Source of the DNA: Candidatus Zixiibacteriota bacterium
GTDB lineage: Bacteria; Zixibacteria; MSB-5A5; UBA10806; 4484-95
Length of the DNA stretch: 64,000 nt
Assembly (NCBI GenBank): GCA_024231855.1
Contig: JAAEQD010000366.1
Coordinates: 26,538 to 90,537 of the forward strand
Reading direction: 5' to 3'
The notes under the pieces were generated by a model. That model saw only the letters and a list, made by a program, of their open reading frames with translations. It had not been told where the DNA came from and searched no databases. The position numbers and the translations under genes are program-made. Positions 35,054 to 45,408 of this stretch are shown here, one piece after another. How positions within the stretch are numbered: position 1 is the first letter of the stretch; each line of letters opens with the position of its first letter.

Positions 35054-35823
35054 ATATCAACCCCGATCCTTCTGGTGAGCTGGCAGTTAGGTATGACGAG
35101 TCAGAAGGTAGAATGTGGACGTACCGATCTGCACGCGCATCGCTCTCTCGTCCAGAGCCAACCAGGTAGTTATGAACAGATGACTTCCCATCGCTGGTGG
35201 TTATCCATAGTTAAAATTAACATCTCTGAGTAGTAAACGCAACATGTTTTTTTTAGATCACCGACAGAAAACGTCTTTGACTGCCCGACCTGCCCCCATA
35301 TTTCAACGCAGTTTGAGAGATAGTCTATTGGGCGGATCGGAGAAGGAGGCAGCAATGGGCCGAAAACACTTAACAGTCGAATCTAACGTGTCATGTGGCC
35401 CACCATCTGTATGGTAGTTCGCAGTCCGGCCTCATCTTCGCTCTAGACAATCCCTATATCCCGTCAAAGCCTACCGTGCCTAAAAACATATGTAATAAAA
35501 GCTCAATTATCCTGCGGCAACAATACGACAACATTCGATGGTATATCTGTGGTCCTTACTGGTGTTCTCTGACGCTTTCTGATGGAGGTTAAAAAGACGG
35601 GGCACGTATACTCCCGTCATTTATTTACAGCAGTTTCGGAAAAGTAGCATTTAAAAGCTGTCACGATTTGGTCACGGTGTGATGTAACTTCTTGTGCCGC
35701 AACGCAAGTGCGGGGTTCGATTCCCCGTAGCGCTACCAATTGGGGATTGATTTCTACTATAAAGCCACTTGCGATTCCTGATTCGAATATATATTTTATC
35801 ATATTATTATGGGAGTTTAAACT
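35054..35823. other. Island-edge intergenic region
   Basis: This 770-base stretch has no confident gene. It ends in the tRNA 3' fragment at 35711-35738. On the minus strand just upstream of that fragment a short frame reads HHTVTKS and stops at about 35660; it could be the end of a lost integrase, but too little remains to decide. Confidence 0.4.
35711..35738 (+). tRNA. tRNA 3' fragment (likely attachment-site scar)
   Basis: A complete T-arm (CGGGG, TTCGATT loop, CCCCG; 35711-35727) is followed by seven acceptor bases TAGCGCT, a discriminator A and an encoded CCA (35736-35738). A full tRNA would need AGCGCTA about 75 bases upstream, and it is not there. Upstream bases (GTGCCGCAACGCAAG) may be part of a long variable arm, as in Leu tRNAs, but the isotype cannot be read. 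Integrases commonly duplicate tRNA 3' ends on insertion, so this marks the right end of the accessory island. Confidence 0.75.
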
Positions 35824-36411
35824 ATGGAATTTGTTTCGATCTTTATGACATTATTTCTTATCATGGATCCGTTCGGGAATATCCCCGTCTTCCTTTCCGT
35901 GTTGGAAAAAGTCAAACCTGAAAGAAGACGAGTCGTATTAATTCGTGAATTAATCTTTTCCCTAATCGTTATCATTGTCTGCATACTTATCGGCGAAAAG
36001 ATAGTACGATTCACGGGACTGGAACAGGAATCGATTAGTATTACCGGCGGTATAATACTATTTCTAATTGCTATCAAAATGATATTTCCATATAGAATAT
36101 TCGAATATAAGGATGAAGTGGAAAGCGAACCATTTATCGTTCCCCTGGCTATTCCCCTAATAGCCGGCCCCTCGCTCATGGCGGTTCTCCTGCTTTTCTC
36201 ATCATCGGAATCAGGTACATTTATAGAAATCATCCTGGCCGGTTCACTCGCCTAGCTGTTAACATCAGTAATTCTCCTTTCTTCGACATATTTACTCAGG
36301 TTTTTTGGGAAAAGGGGATTGACTGCCATAGAGAAACTGATGGGGATGATTCTCGTGGCTATTTCGGTGCAGTTACTCCTTGATGGTATCTCGATGTATA
36401 TCAAGAAATAG
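35824..36411 (+). pseudogene. MarC-family membrane protein interrupted by amber codon
   Basis: The first 143 codons encode a MarC/YhgN-type membrane protein (FLIMDPFGNIPVFL, then GGIILFLIAIKMIF and PLAIPLIAGPS). A TAG at 36253-36255 interrupts the frame. The same frame then continues with 51 family-like codons (LLTSVILLSSTYLLRFFGK and the closing GMILVAISVQLLLDGI) to a second TAG at 36411. A TGG-to-TAG change at a Trp codon would explain this. Total length of 195 codons fits the family. It lies directly beside the tRNA scar. Confidence 0.8.
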
Positions 36412-36663
36412 CAGTCTGAATGAACATCAGGTTTCCCTTATTAGGGTCAATTAGTTAGAGTGGTTTTCAGCCCTTAAACCGGGATTTGTCCTGGCAGCGC
36501 CAATCTGGAACCATTGACTTATATTCCTAATAAGCAATTACGTATGAAACATATTAATATTAGTCCTAAAATTACCGAAAAATAATAATATTATAGAAAT
36601 AATCGTACGATCTGGATAATCGCGATAGTTTATAATTATTAAGATAACTAAAAGGAGAGAAAA

Positions 36664-38295
36664 ATGACAACAAACAAAGCTATAAGCTCTTATGGTTTAG
36701 ACAATTACGGCATAAGAAACATCAACCAGGCGTTCTGGAATCTTAATACGCCGATGTTATATGAACAGATCATCAAAAGAGGCGAAGGAAATATCGCTCA
36801 CCTGGGGCCTGTTGTTGTCCGGACCGGACAGCATACCGGTAGGGCGGCCAAAGACAAGTTCATGGTTGAAGAGCCAACCAGCCAGAAAGATGTTTGGTGG
36901 GGTAAGGTAAATATCCCGTTTAGCCAGGAAAACTACGATAGGCTTTATAACCGTCTACTGGCTTACCTTCAGGGAAAAGATTTGTTCATACAGGATTGCT
37001 ACGCCGGCGCGGATAAAAAGTATCAAATGCCGGTGCGGATTATCAATGAAACCGCCTGGCATAACCTTTTTGCCCGTAATATGTTTATACAGGCCGATCG
37101 GGAAACCTTAAAAGATCATGTTCCCGAGTTTACGGTTTTACACGTTCCGAATTTCATGGCCATGCCTGAGATGGATGGGACGAATTCAGAAGCGTTTATT
37201 ATACCGCATCTGGGCAAGAAACTAGTCATAATCGGTGGCACGAGCTACGCCGGCGAAACCAAGAAATCGATTTTCACTGCTTTGAACTACTTATTGCCGA
37301 AGAAAAACGTATTATCAATGCATTGCTCGGCAAATGTTGGCGGCAATGGCGAAGCCGCGTTGTTCTTTGGCTTATCCGGCACCGGTAAAACCACTCTATC
37401 GGCTGATCAATCGAGAAGCCTAATTGGTGATGATGAACATGGTTGGAGCCCGGAGGGCATTTTCAATTTCGAGGGCGGCTGCTATGCCAAGGTGATAAAA
37501 CTCTCTCCCGAGGCGGAACCGGAAATTTATGAAACCACCCGCAAATTCGGGACAATTCTAGAGAACGTCGCGATGGACGTATGGACCCGTCGACTTGACC
37601 TGGATGACGATTTACTTACCGAGAATACCCGGGCCGCTTATCCGCTGTCACATATTCCCAATACTCTTAAACCGTCCAAGGCCGGTCATCCGAAAAACGT
37701 TATAATGCTTACCTGTGACGCATTTGGGGTTATGCCGCCGATATCCAGGCTTTCAGCCGAGCAAGCCATGTATCATTTCATGTCCGGCTATACGGCAAAG
37801 CTCGCCGGGACCGAAAAAGGTGTAACCGAACCGGAGGCGACTTTCTCAGCCTGTTTCGGAGCGCCCTTTATGGTCTGGCATCCATATAAATATGCCAAGC
37901 TGCTCAGTGAAAAAATCGGTAAACATGATGTTAAATGCTGGCTGGTCAATACCGGGTGGACCGGTGGTCCGTATGGAGTCGGCAGCAGAATGAAAATCGC
38001 CTATACGAGAGCTATGGTTAATGCCGCTCTGGATGGAAAACTCGATAAAGTTGAGTACAAAAAAGATCCGATTTTCGGCTGTGAAGTTCCTCAATCATGC
38101 CCGGATGTACCATCTGAATACCTTAACCAACGCGGCACCTGGCCCGACCAAAAGGCATACGATGAAAAAGCAAAGCAACTGGCCAAGATGTTCATCGATA
38201 ATTTCAAGCAATTTGAAAGCGAAGCTCCGGAAGAAGTGAAAAAAGCCGGCCCATCAGTATCCGGAAAAACTCAGATGGAAAAAGCTTTGGCTTAA
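36664..38295 (+). CDS. pckA: Phosphoenolpyruvate carboxykinase (ATP)
   Basis: A 543-residue enzyme that converts oxaloacetate and ATP to PEP, CO2 and ADP, the first committed step of gluconeogenesis. Visible motifs are RTGQHTGRAAKDKF near residue 53, GLSGTGKTTLSAD (kinase-1 P-loop), LIGDDEHGW (kinase-2) and NTGWTGGPYG. Length is normal for the ATP-dependent family. AAAGGAGAG lies six bases before the ATG. It is followed after 11 bases by class II aldolase and then glycogen phosphorylase, so the three form a carbon-storage and gluconeogenesis unit. Confidence 0.97.
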   Translation: MTTNKAISSYGLDNYGIRNINQAFWNLNTPMLYEQIIKRGEGNIAHLGPVVVRTGQHTGRAAKDKFMVEEPTSQKDVWWGKVNIPFSQENYDRLYNRLLAYLQGKDLFIQDCYAGADKKYQMPVRIINETAWHNLFARNMFIQADRETLKDHVPEFTVLHVPNFMAMPEMDGTNSEAFIIPHLGKKLVIIGGTSYAGETKKSIFTALNYLLPKKNVLSMHCSANVGGNGEAALFFGLSGTGKTTLSADQSRSLIGDDEHGWSPEGIFNFEGGCYAKVIKLSPEAEPEIYETTRKFGTILENVAMDVWTRRLDLDDDLLTENTRAAYPLSHIPNTLKPSKAGHPKNVIMLTCDAFGVMPPISRLSAEQAMYHFMSGYTAKLAGTEKGVTEPEATFSACFGAPFMVWHPYKYAKLLSEKIGKHDVKCWLVNTGWTGGPYGVGSRMKIAYTRAMVNAALDGKLDKVEYKKDPIFGCEVPQSCPDVPSEYLNQRGTWPDQKAYDEKAKQLAKMFIDNFKQFESEAPEEVKKAGPSVSGKTQMEKALA

Positions 38296-38306
38296 AAGGA
38301 GGGAGT

Positions 38307-39269
38307 ATGCCTTTAGTTCCGTTACATGAAATGTATGAAGCAGCGAATAAAAAATACTACGCGATCGGCCAGTTTAACGTAAATAATCTCGAGTTCGTTC
38401 AGGCTGTAGTACAAACGGCGAATGAGATGAAATCACCGGTAATAATAGCCGCGTCTACCAGCGCCCTGAAATATGCCGGGCTGGAAAATCTTGTCGCTAT
38501 CGTTAAAGCCGAGGTAAAAGGAATTTCCGTGCCGGTCGCTCTCCATCTGGATCACGGGGCAACATTTGACGATGCCAAAAGATGTATAGATGCCGGCTTC
38601 ACTTCGGTTATGATCGACGGCTCACATCATCCGTTTAAGGAAAACATCAGGATTACTAAGGAAGTAGTGGATTATGCTCACAAGCATAATGTAACGGTTG
38701 AAGCGGAACTCGGTAAACTTGCCGGTATTGAAGATGACGTTAAGGTTGACGCCGCCAATGCTACCTATACCGATCCGGATGAGGCGGTTGAGTTTGTCGA
38801 AAAAAGCGGCTGCGACGCCCTGGCGATAGCGGTCGGGACAAGTCACGGGGCTTACAAGTTTAAGAGTGAAGCCAAACTCGATTTCGACAGGATAGAAAAG
38901 ATTAAAACAATGGTTAATATACCGCTGGTCCTTCATGGAGCCAGCGGCGTGCCCGCTGAACTGATAGACAAGCTGACCAAATATGGCGGTAAAATTCCGG
39001 GAGCGAAAGGCGTACCGGATGAAGCGTATCGGGAAGCCGTTAAAAGAGGAATCAACAAAATAAATATCGATACGGACTTGCGCCTGGCATTCACGGCTAC
39101 TGTCAGGGAAGTGTTGACTACGAAGACCGCCGAGTTTGACCCGAGGAAAATACTCGGTCCCGCTCGGGACGCGATAAAAGAAGTTATCAGGCAAAAGATA
39201 GAAATTCTAGGCAGCGCCGATCAAGCATATGCCGGAAAATCAACCGATGAAGAACTGGTTATGAACTAG
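38307..39269 (+). CDS. fba: Fructose-bisphosphate aldolase, class II
   Basis: A 320-residue zinc aldolase that interconverts fructose 1,6-bisphosphate with dihydroxyacetone phosphate and glyceraldehyde 3-phosphate. Key segments are LHLDHGATFDDAKRC (zinc-binding His), DGSHHPFKEN, VEAELGKLAG, AVGTSHGAYKF and LVLHGASGVP. AAGGAGGGAG precedes the ATG at ideal spacing. It is 11 bases after pckA and 45 bases before the phosphorylase gene. Confidence 0.95.
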   Translation: MPLVPLHEMYEAANKKYYAIGQFNVNNLEFVQAVVQTANEMKSPVIIAASTSALKYAGLENLVAIVKAEVKGISVPVALHLDHGATFDDAKRCIDAGFTSVMIDGSHHPFKENIRITKEVVDYAHKHNVTVEAELGKLAGIEDDVKVDAANATYTDPDEAVEFVEKSGCDALAIAVGTSHGAYKFKSEAKLDFDRIEKIKTMVNIPLVLHGASGVPAELIDKLTKYGGKIPGAKGVPDEAYREAVKRGINKINIDTDLRLAFTATVREVLTTKTAEFDPRKILGPARDAIKEVIRQKIEILGSADQAYAGKSTDEELVMN

Positions 39270-39314
39270 ATGATCGACTCATAATATCATTGAGAATTAA
39301 TACTGGAGCAGAGT

Positions 39315-41933
39315 ATGCCAAAAGCACATAAAACTTATCGGATAAACGCTTCAATTCCGGATGAATTAGAAGCGTTAAACGAATTGTCTTATAACCTTCA
39401 CTGGTCCTGGAACCACGAAACAGTAGATCTTTTCCGTCGTCTTGACAGGGATTTGTGGGAAGCGACCTATCATAATCCGGTGAAAATGCTTGGCTCAATA
39501 GATCAGGATAAACTTGCCAGGGCGGCTAAGGATGAAGGATTCATGGCATATATGAATCGAGTAAATGACAATCTTCAGCAGTATCTTTCCAGGCAAACCT
39601 GGTTCGAAGAAAAATATGGCAAATTCGATACTCCACAAATCGCGTATTTTTCGATGGAATTCGGCATAACCGAATGCCTACCCATTTATTCCGGAGGGTT
39701 GGGGATATTAGCCGGAGATCATCTGAAATCCGCCAGCGAGCTTGGCCTGCCATTGGTCGGCATCGGGCTTCTTTATCAGCAAGGTTATTTCCAACAATAT
39801 CTGAATGCCGATGGCTGGCAGCAGGAAACCTATCCCGAAAACGATTTTTACAATATCCCTATTACGCTTCAGACAGATCAAGACGGAAAGCCGATTCTGG
39901 TTGAAGTACAATTCCCGGGACGCGTCGTTTATTGCCAGATATGGCGGGCACAGGTAGGCCGCGTTCCACTTTACCTTCTGGATACAAATACGTTTCAGAA
40001 CAATTTCAATGATCGAAAAATCACTTATCAACTCTATGGCGGTGACAACGAAACCCGCATTCAGCAAGAGTTGATTCTCGGTATCGGCGGTATGCTGGCT
40101 CTTCGAAAATTGGATGTTCATGTTCCGGTATGCCATATGAATGAAGGGCACGCGGGTTTTATGGCCATCGAAAGAATCAGGCGAAGGGTTAACAAAAACG
40201 GTTTGTCCACGAACGAGGCTCTGGAAGTAGTAAAAAGCGGCACGATATTCACGACTCATACCCCGGTTCCGGCGGGAATTGATATATTCAGTCAAGATCA
40301 AATTGATAAATATCTTGGCCACTATTTCGAGAACATTGGCGCGAATAGCAAAGATTATATCAGCATCGGCCAGAAATACCCGGGGATAAGGGATGAGCCT
40401 TTCAATATGGCGCTCATGGCGCTTCGCACGACCGCTTATTCCAATGGCGTAAGCCGTCTTCATGGAGAGGTGTCCCGCAAAATGTGGCAATCAATCTGGC
40501 CCAATGTTCCGGTTGATGAAATTCCCATTGGCCATGTGACAAATGGAATTCACACTCGATCCTGGATTTCCAATGAAATGTCGGAGCTGTTTCTGCGATA
40601 TCTCGGTCCCAATTGGCTTAAAAACCCGGATGATCAGACTATCTGGGAAAGGGTTGACCTGATCCCGGATATCGAACTGTGGCGTGTACATGAACGTCGA
40701 AGAGACAGGTTGGTGGCATTCACCAGAAAACGTCAGGCTGAACAATTAAAACGGCGTGGTTGCGGCGCCAAGGAAGTTGACCTGGCCAGGGAGATATTAA
40801 GTCCTGATACGCTTACGATCGGTTTTGCCCGGAGGTTCGCGACATATAAACGGGCGACTCTGCTTCTAAGCGATCTTAATAGGCTAAAAAGGCTTCTAAC
40901 CAGTCGAGAAAAACCTGTTCAATTTATCTTTGCCGGTAAAGCCCATCCTCGCGACAACGAGGGCAAGGAGCTAATTAAGCAACTGGTTCACCTGTCTCGC
41001 GATGAGGAGCTTCGAAGGCATATCGTATTTCTTGAAAATTACGATATTAATGTCGCCAGATACCTGGTTGAAGGTGTTGATATCTGGCTGAATAATCCTC
41101 GCCGACCGATGGAGGCAAGCGGTACCAGCGGCATGAAAGTCGTCCCGAACGGGGGATTGAATTTAAGTGTAATCGATGGCTGGTGGGGTGAAGGTTACGA
41201 TACCGATACGGGTTGGGCGATCGGCGCGGGAGAGGATTATGATGACGCTGATTACCAGGATGAAATCGAAGGTAAAGCGATTTATGACGTCCTGGAAAGC
41301 GACATTATTCCCTTATTCTACGATCGAGGTAACGACGATTTGCCGCGGCACTGGATATCTAAAATGAAGAGTTCGATGATTAAACTGGGTCCCCAATTCA
41401 ACACGAACAGGATGGTAATGGATTATACGAATGATTTCTATATGAAGGCTTATGAAAACTGGAAAAAACTTTCGAGCGATAACTTTTCAAAAACTAAAGA
41501 ACTCGATAAATGGAAACAGCACATAAGAAATCATTGGGACGAAATTGAGATTAAAAGTACAAGTGAGGACAAGAGTACGGCCGAGGTCGGGGTTGCCATA
41601 AAAATCTCGGCGGAAATTCATCTCGGCGCGCTTGCCCATGATGATGTGATCGTACAGATATACAGCGGTACTCTCGATACCGATCAAAATATCACACAGG
41701 CTGAAATTAACGATATGAAGTATTCTGAAACGTTGGACAACGGCATATATAAATTCGAGGGCTATATTCCCTGCGATGAAAGCGGATTATTCGGCTATTC
41801 AATAAGGATTATGCCGCATCATTTGGATATGCCCGACCAGTTTGGCCTGGAAAATATGCGTTGGATCACCAATGAAACTCAGAAGCCGATTATCGAAAAG
41901 CATGAGAAGGCCGTGGAATTGACGGAAGTTTAA
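39315..41933 (+). CDS. glgP: Alpha-glucan (glycogen) phosphorylase
   Basis: An 872-residue GT35 enzyme that releases glucose 1-phosphate from alpha-1,4-glucan. The N terminus carries the DUF3417-type extension (ELSYNLHWSWNHETVDLF). The core shows YFSMEFGITECLPIYSGGLG, HMNEGHAGF, HVTNGIHTRSW and the pyridoxal-phosphate lysine motif EASGTSGMK. The last about 130 residues form a beta-rich C-terminal domain. Together with pckA and fba it links gluconeogenesis to glycogen turnover. Confidence 0.95.
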   Translation: MPKAHKTYRINASIPDELEALNELSYNLHWSWNHETVDLFRRLDRDLWEATYHNPVKMLGSIDQDKLARAAKDEGFMAYMNRVNDNLQQYLSRQTWFEEKYGKFDTPQIAYFSMEFGITECLPIYSGGLGILAGDHLKSASELGLPLVGIGLLYQQGYFQQYLNADGWQQETYPENDFYNIPITLQTDQDGKPILVEVQFPGRVVYCQIWRAQVGRVPLYLLDTNTFQNNFNDRKITYQLYGGDNETRIQQELILGIGGMLALRKLDVHVPVCHMNEGHAGFMAIERIRRRVNKNGLSTNEALEVVKSGTIFTTHTPVPAGIDIFSQDQIDKYLGHYFENIGANSKDYISIGQKYPGIRDEPFNMALMALRTTAYSNGVSRLHGEVSRKMWQSIWPNVPVDEIPIGHVTNGIHTRSWISNEMSELFLRYLGPNWLKNPDDQTIWERVDLIPDIELWRVHERRRDRLVAFTRKRQAEQLKRRGCGAKEVDLAREILSPDTLTIGFARRFATYKRATLLLSDLNRLKRLLTSREKPVQFIFAGKAHPRDNEGKELIKQLVHLSRDEELRRHIVFLENYDINVARYLVEGVDIWLNNPRRPMEASGTSGMKVVPNGGLNLSVIDGWWGEGYDTDTGWAIGAGEDYDDADYQDEIEGKAIYDVLESDIIPLFYDRGNDDLPRHWISKMKSSMIKLGPQFNTNRMVMDYTNDFYMKAYENWKKLSSDNFSKTKELDKWKQHIRNHWDEIEIKSTSEDKSTAEVGVAIKISAEIHLGALAHDDVIVQIYSGTLDTDQNITQAEINDMKYSETLDNGIYKFEGYIPCDESGLFGYSIRIMPHHLDMPDQFGLENMRWITNETQKPIIEKHEKAVELTEV

Positions 41934-41952
41934 ATATAGATATCGACCCGGA

Positions 41953-43755
41953 TCATGATAATATCGTTATGATCGCCTGGGCAACAAGGGTTACTAAAAT
42001 TAATGCCACCGGGTAGGCTGTCGCGTAACTTATCAAAAGAATATCTGAGTCTGTTTTTTCCGATATAACACCCAACCCGGGAGTGGAGGTCATTCCACCG
42101 CAAGTACCTCCAATTATTTGGATCAGATTAAGTTTCAGTATATAGCGAGCGAAAAAATAACTGATGATGATGGGAATAGTCGTATTTACCGCGCCCATAA
42201 TCAGCAAAACGACCCCATAGTTTTGTATTATCGTCAGTAGCTGGCCGCCCGCTTTCACGCCCGCGCCGGCGAGGAAGAACACCAGACCGATATCAGTCAT
42301 AAGCATACGCGAGGCGCGCGGGATATGCCCCCGAACCATACCGATATGTCCGAAATGACCAAGCACAAGAGCAACTAACAGTGGTCCGCCCGCCAGGCCG
42401 AGTTTAAAGCTTTTCGAACCCGGTAACGCGACCTGAACCATGCCAATGATTACACCCACGATAATGCCAATTGATAACGAGATAATATCCGTTTCATTTA
42501 TCAGCCTGGAACGATGTCCCGCGTACTCCGCGAATGCTTTTAAACTGGCAGACTCGCCAACAACAGATAAAACATCCGCCGTCCTGATAATAGTGGAAGA
42601 TTGAGGAACGAATTTAACATCATTTCTGGTAATGCGAGATACGGTCACACCGAATTTGGCAAGCAGGTTTAATTTTCCTAAAGACTTACCGGCTACTTTT
42701 TGTGAGGTGACGACAACCTTTATCCTTTGTGATTCGGTATCCATGAAAAAACGCTTGTTGCTGGCTCGCCCCAGAAATTCTACGATATTCGGGAGTCGAT
42801 GTTCTTTGCCAACAACCAGAATATGCTGACCTTGCTCTAAAACATTATCCGATGTAATCGGTAACAAACGTTCACCTTTGAGAATCCGGGAAATCTGACA
42901 TCTGGAATTGGCCAGAAAAGTTACCTCGTTAATTTTCTTACCAATGATGTTTGGGTTTAATATTTCAACAAGTAAATGTATAATCTCCTTTTTTTCGGAA
43001 GGTTTTGATTGGCATTTCATGACTTCCGATTCTATATCCGTTTTTAGCAAGCGGGGAATCAATTGTACGAACAATACAACGCCGATAACACCAAACGGAT
43101 AAGCAATGCCGTAACCAACCGATATCGTATCAGAATGTTGCAGAGTATCCATCGCGGTTGCCAGAGCCGGGGTGCTGGTCATGGATCCCGCGAATATACC
43201 AAGCGCCAGTTCCTTCGGAATACGTGTCAGGTAAGCCAAAATAACCGTGGTCGCGGCGGCGCATATCGCTATAACTATGCTCAGTTTGGCAAATTCGGCT
43301 CCTTTTCTGATAAAAGCCCGAAAAAATGTGGGGCCGGCGCTGATTCCTACGCAATATATAAACAAAACCAGACCTAATGTGCTGATACCGTTTGGTATAG
43401 TACAGCCAACAGCGCCGAATGCCAACGCCGTAAACATAACAGCGCTGGATCCAAATGAAACTCCCAGGATTTTAATCCTACCTAATAAAAGACCGGAGCC
43501 TATTATAATGAATAAGGCGATGATGGGAATATTCAACAGGATTTCAATGGTTGAAGATTCATTCTCTATTTCCTTGATAGGAGAGGACGATGAGTTTGTA
43601 GTTGTGGTTGAAGGTAATTGCTGGATTCGTCCCGAATCATTTTCGGGAGCCGCTGTTTGCCCGAAAATCGATGTTATCGATGATAGGGAACAGATAATTA
43701 TTAAAATAACTAACAGCAAACAAGATATGACTTTTCGATTATATCCGAATTTCAT
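41953..43755 (-). CDS. AspT/YbjL-type transporter with two TrkA-C domains
   Basis: A 600-residue membrane protein with a hydrophobic leader and a Ser/Thr/Asn-rich linker (residues about 38-65). It then has two homologous membrane halves, each containing a GSMTSTPAL or GMTSTPGLGV re-entrant motif, separated by two TrkA-C-like soluble domains (about 265-400). This is the layout of the AspT/YidE/YbjL antiporter-duplication family, which exchanges dicarboxylates or amino acids. It is convergent with glgP. The substrate is not predictable. Confidence 0.85.
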   Translation of the reverse strand: MKFGYNRKVISCLLLVILIIICSLSSITSIFGQTAAPENDSGRIQQLPSTTTTNSSSSPIKEIENESSTIEILLNIPIIALFIIIGSGLLLGRIKILGVSFGSSAVMFTALAFGAVGCTIPNGISTLGLVLFIYCVGISAGPTFFRAFIRKGAEFAKLSIVIAICAAATTVILAYLTRIPKELALGIFAGSMTSTPALATAMDTLQHSDTISVGYGIAYPFGVIGVVLFVQLIPRLLKTDIESEVMKCQSKPSEKKEIIHLLVEILNPNIIGKKINEVTFLANSRCQISRILKGERLLPITSDNVLEQGQHILVVGKEHRLPNIVEFLGRASNKRFFMDTESQRIKVVVTSQKVAGKSLGKLNLLAKFGVTVSRITRNDVKFVPQSSTIIRTADVLSVVGESASLKAFAEYAGHRSRLINETDIISLSIGIIVGVIIGMVQVALPGSKSFKLGLAGGPLLVALVLGHFGHIGMVRGHIPRASRMLMTDIGLVFFLAGAGVKAGGQLLTIIQNYGVVLLIMGAVNTTIPIIISYFFARYILKLNLIQIIGGTCGGMTSTPGLGVISEKTDSDILLISYATAYPVALILVTLVAQAIITILS

Positions 43756-44086
43756 AGCCAGGTATACCGTCTTGATGAAACGCCTAAAGACTTTGGATGA
43801 CCGCGTGAAAACTCAAAATCCCGGCTAATTAAATCCAGTAGTTTGGATTCCGATGAATTTTCGGGCAGGGCCGCTTGAGCAGATTTCAGCATTCGTATTA
43901 ACCCCCGATTTCGTAAAGTTACATTTACTCTATACCTATCGGAATATCAAATGCTTGCTTTATCTGGAATGTATTTATAGGTTAATGGGGGCTATTAAGC
44001 CCAATATAATTGTTAATTCTCAGGCTATAATGAGATGTTGTTTGTTGTTTTAACTTAATTAAGGTGGAAATTCCAGGGAGTACATT

Positions 44087-45196
44087 ATGAGTAGAAGTTA
44101 TCTTTTATGTTTATGTATGATTATATTCGTCGGGTTCGGTTTCGGGCAAGTTCAGGCGCAAAACTTGCTTAATAATCCGGAAAGCGTGGTCTTCGATACC
44201 CTTCATAATCGTTACATGGTATCCAATTTCGGGGATGGCACTATAGTCGAGATTGACGAATTCGGCAATCAGAGCTATTTCGATACGACGCTTACCCGGA
44301 TCGCCGGCATGTTAAATAGGCGTGATACCCTGTTTGTGGCATCAAATGATGTCCCCTATATTGGCTTGGTGGCGTATAGCCTGAATACCGATGAGATGTT
44401 GTTTTATCTGCCCATACCCAGTGTCGGCCTGTTAAACGATCTGGACTATGATAACAGCGGGTATATCTATATCTCGGACTATTGGGATAATAAACTATGG
44501 CGAGTCGATGTCAGCGAACAAAGCTGCACGCTTTTCGTAGATCCATTAGAAGCCCCTAACGGCGTAATCTGTGATACGCTCAATAATCGCTTGCTGGTAA
44601 TCTTGGTTATTGCCGGTTTGAGTCCGATTGTGGCTATTGATTTTACGGATGGAAGTCAGTCGGTCGTTGTCAATACCTATGGTTACGCCGGGGATGGCCT
44701 GGCCTGGGATGACCAGGGCCGCTTATATACATCCGAGTGGTCAACCAACAGTTGTCACAGGTATGACACGTTGTTCACCCATCCGCCGCAGAACGTATCA
44801 TCAGGCCATGACGCGCCGGCCGATATCTCGATCAATCGCCGAGACAATATCCTGTGCGTGCCGAATTTCTATCGCAACGATGTCGATTTCGTCAACCTTG
44901 ATGAAAACGCGGTACCGGAAGTTATTCTACCTGATAAAATATCGTTTATTGATAACTACCCCAATCCCTTCAATTCCACAACAACCATAGAATACAGCAT
45001 TACCGAAGCATCTTTGGTAACGATTGAAGTTTATGATATCCTCGGCCGCAATATAAAGACTATCGTTAATAGCTATCAGCAATCGGGCTACCATCAAGTG
45101 AGGTGGCAAGCTGATGATGTTTCATCGGGAGTATATTTCTATAAAATCCAGGCTGGAGAGTTTAACGCGACCCGCAAGATGGTGTTGCTGAATTGA
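44087..45196 (+). CDS. Secreted SMP-30/NHL-like beta-propeller with C-terminal sorting domain
   Basis: A 369-residue protein with a signal peptide ending near QVQAQ (residue about 25). Residues about 30-280 form repeated strands as in SMP-30 or NHL propellers (LLNDLDYDNSGYIYISDYW). A linker then leads to a FlgD/T9SS-like sorting domain that starts NYPNPFNSTTTIEYS and ends TRKMVLLN. Such domains direct FCB-group proteins to the cell surface. The ligand is unknown. Confidence 0.85.
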   Translation: MSRSYLLCLCMIIFVGFGFGQVQAQNLLNNPESVVFDTLHNRYMVSNFGDGTIVEIDEFGNQSYFDTTLTRIAGMLNRRDTLFVASNDVPYIGLVAYSLNTDEMLFYLPIPSVGLLNDLDYDNSGYIYISDYWDNKLWRVDVSEQSCTLFVDPLEAPNGVICDTLNNRLLVILVIAGLSPIVAIDFTDGSQSVVVNTYGYAGDGLAWDDQGRLYTSEWSTNSCHRYDTLFTHPPQNVSSGHDAPADISINRRDNILCVPNFYRNDVDFVNLDENAVPEVILPDKISFIDNYPNPFNSTTTIEYSITEASLVTIEVYDILGRNIKTIVNSYQQSGYHQVRWQADDVSSGVYFYKIQAGEFNATRKMVLLN

Positions 45197-45408
45197 TGGT
45201 ATCTTAAGCCAAAAAGCGGCTATCATACTTTCTTGCAGTAAGTTACTGATATGACTTATCTTAATATCCTTAGTATAAAAAGCCTCAAGTAATATAAATT
45301 AAACCAATTATACAAATTTGCATCTAAATATATAGGATATTTGGAAATAGGGCTTATATTTAAAAAAGAATTCGCCCAGGTACTAACCTCATAGAGAGGC
45401 GCTTACAG

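Noticed and set aside
35657..35700. Integrase C-terminal remnant on the minus strand (HHTVTKS then stop)
   Set aside because: Only a handful of codons, with no catalytic motif; too little to call.
35641..35738. Complete tRNA gene
   Set aside because: No 5' acceptor strand, D-arm or anticodon arm is found upstream; only the 3' part is present.
36253..36255. Amber codon reassignment in this organism
   Set aside because: Several genes, including the MarC frame itself, use TAG as their normal terminal stop.
38622..39194. Long minus-strand frame of 190 codons
   Set aside because: Antisense shadow of the class II aldolase gene, which is certain.
39708..40490. Long minus-strand frame of 260 codons
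   Set aside because: Antisense shadow of glycogen phosphorylase.
43247..43828. Plus-strand frame of 193 codons
   Set aside because: Antisense to the duplicated transporter gene; no ribosome site and no protein family resemblance.
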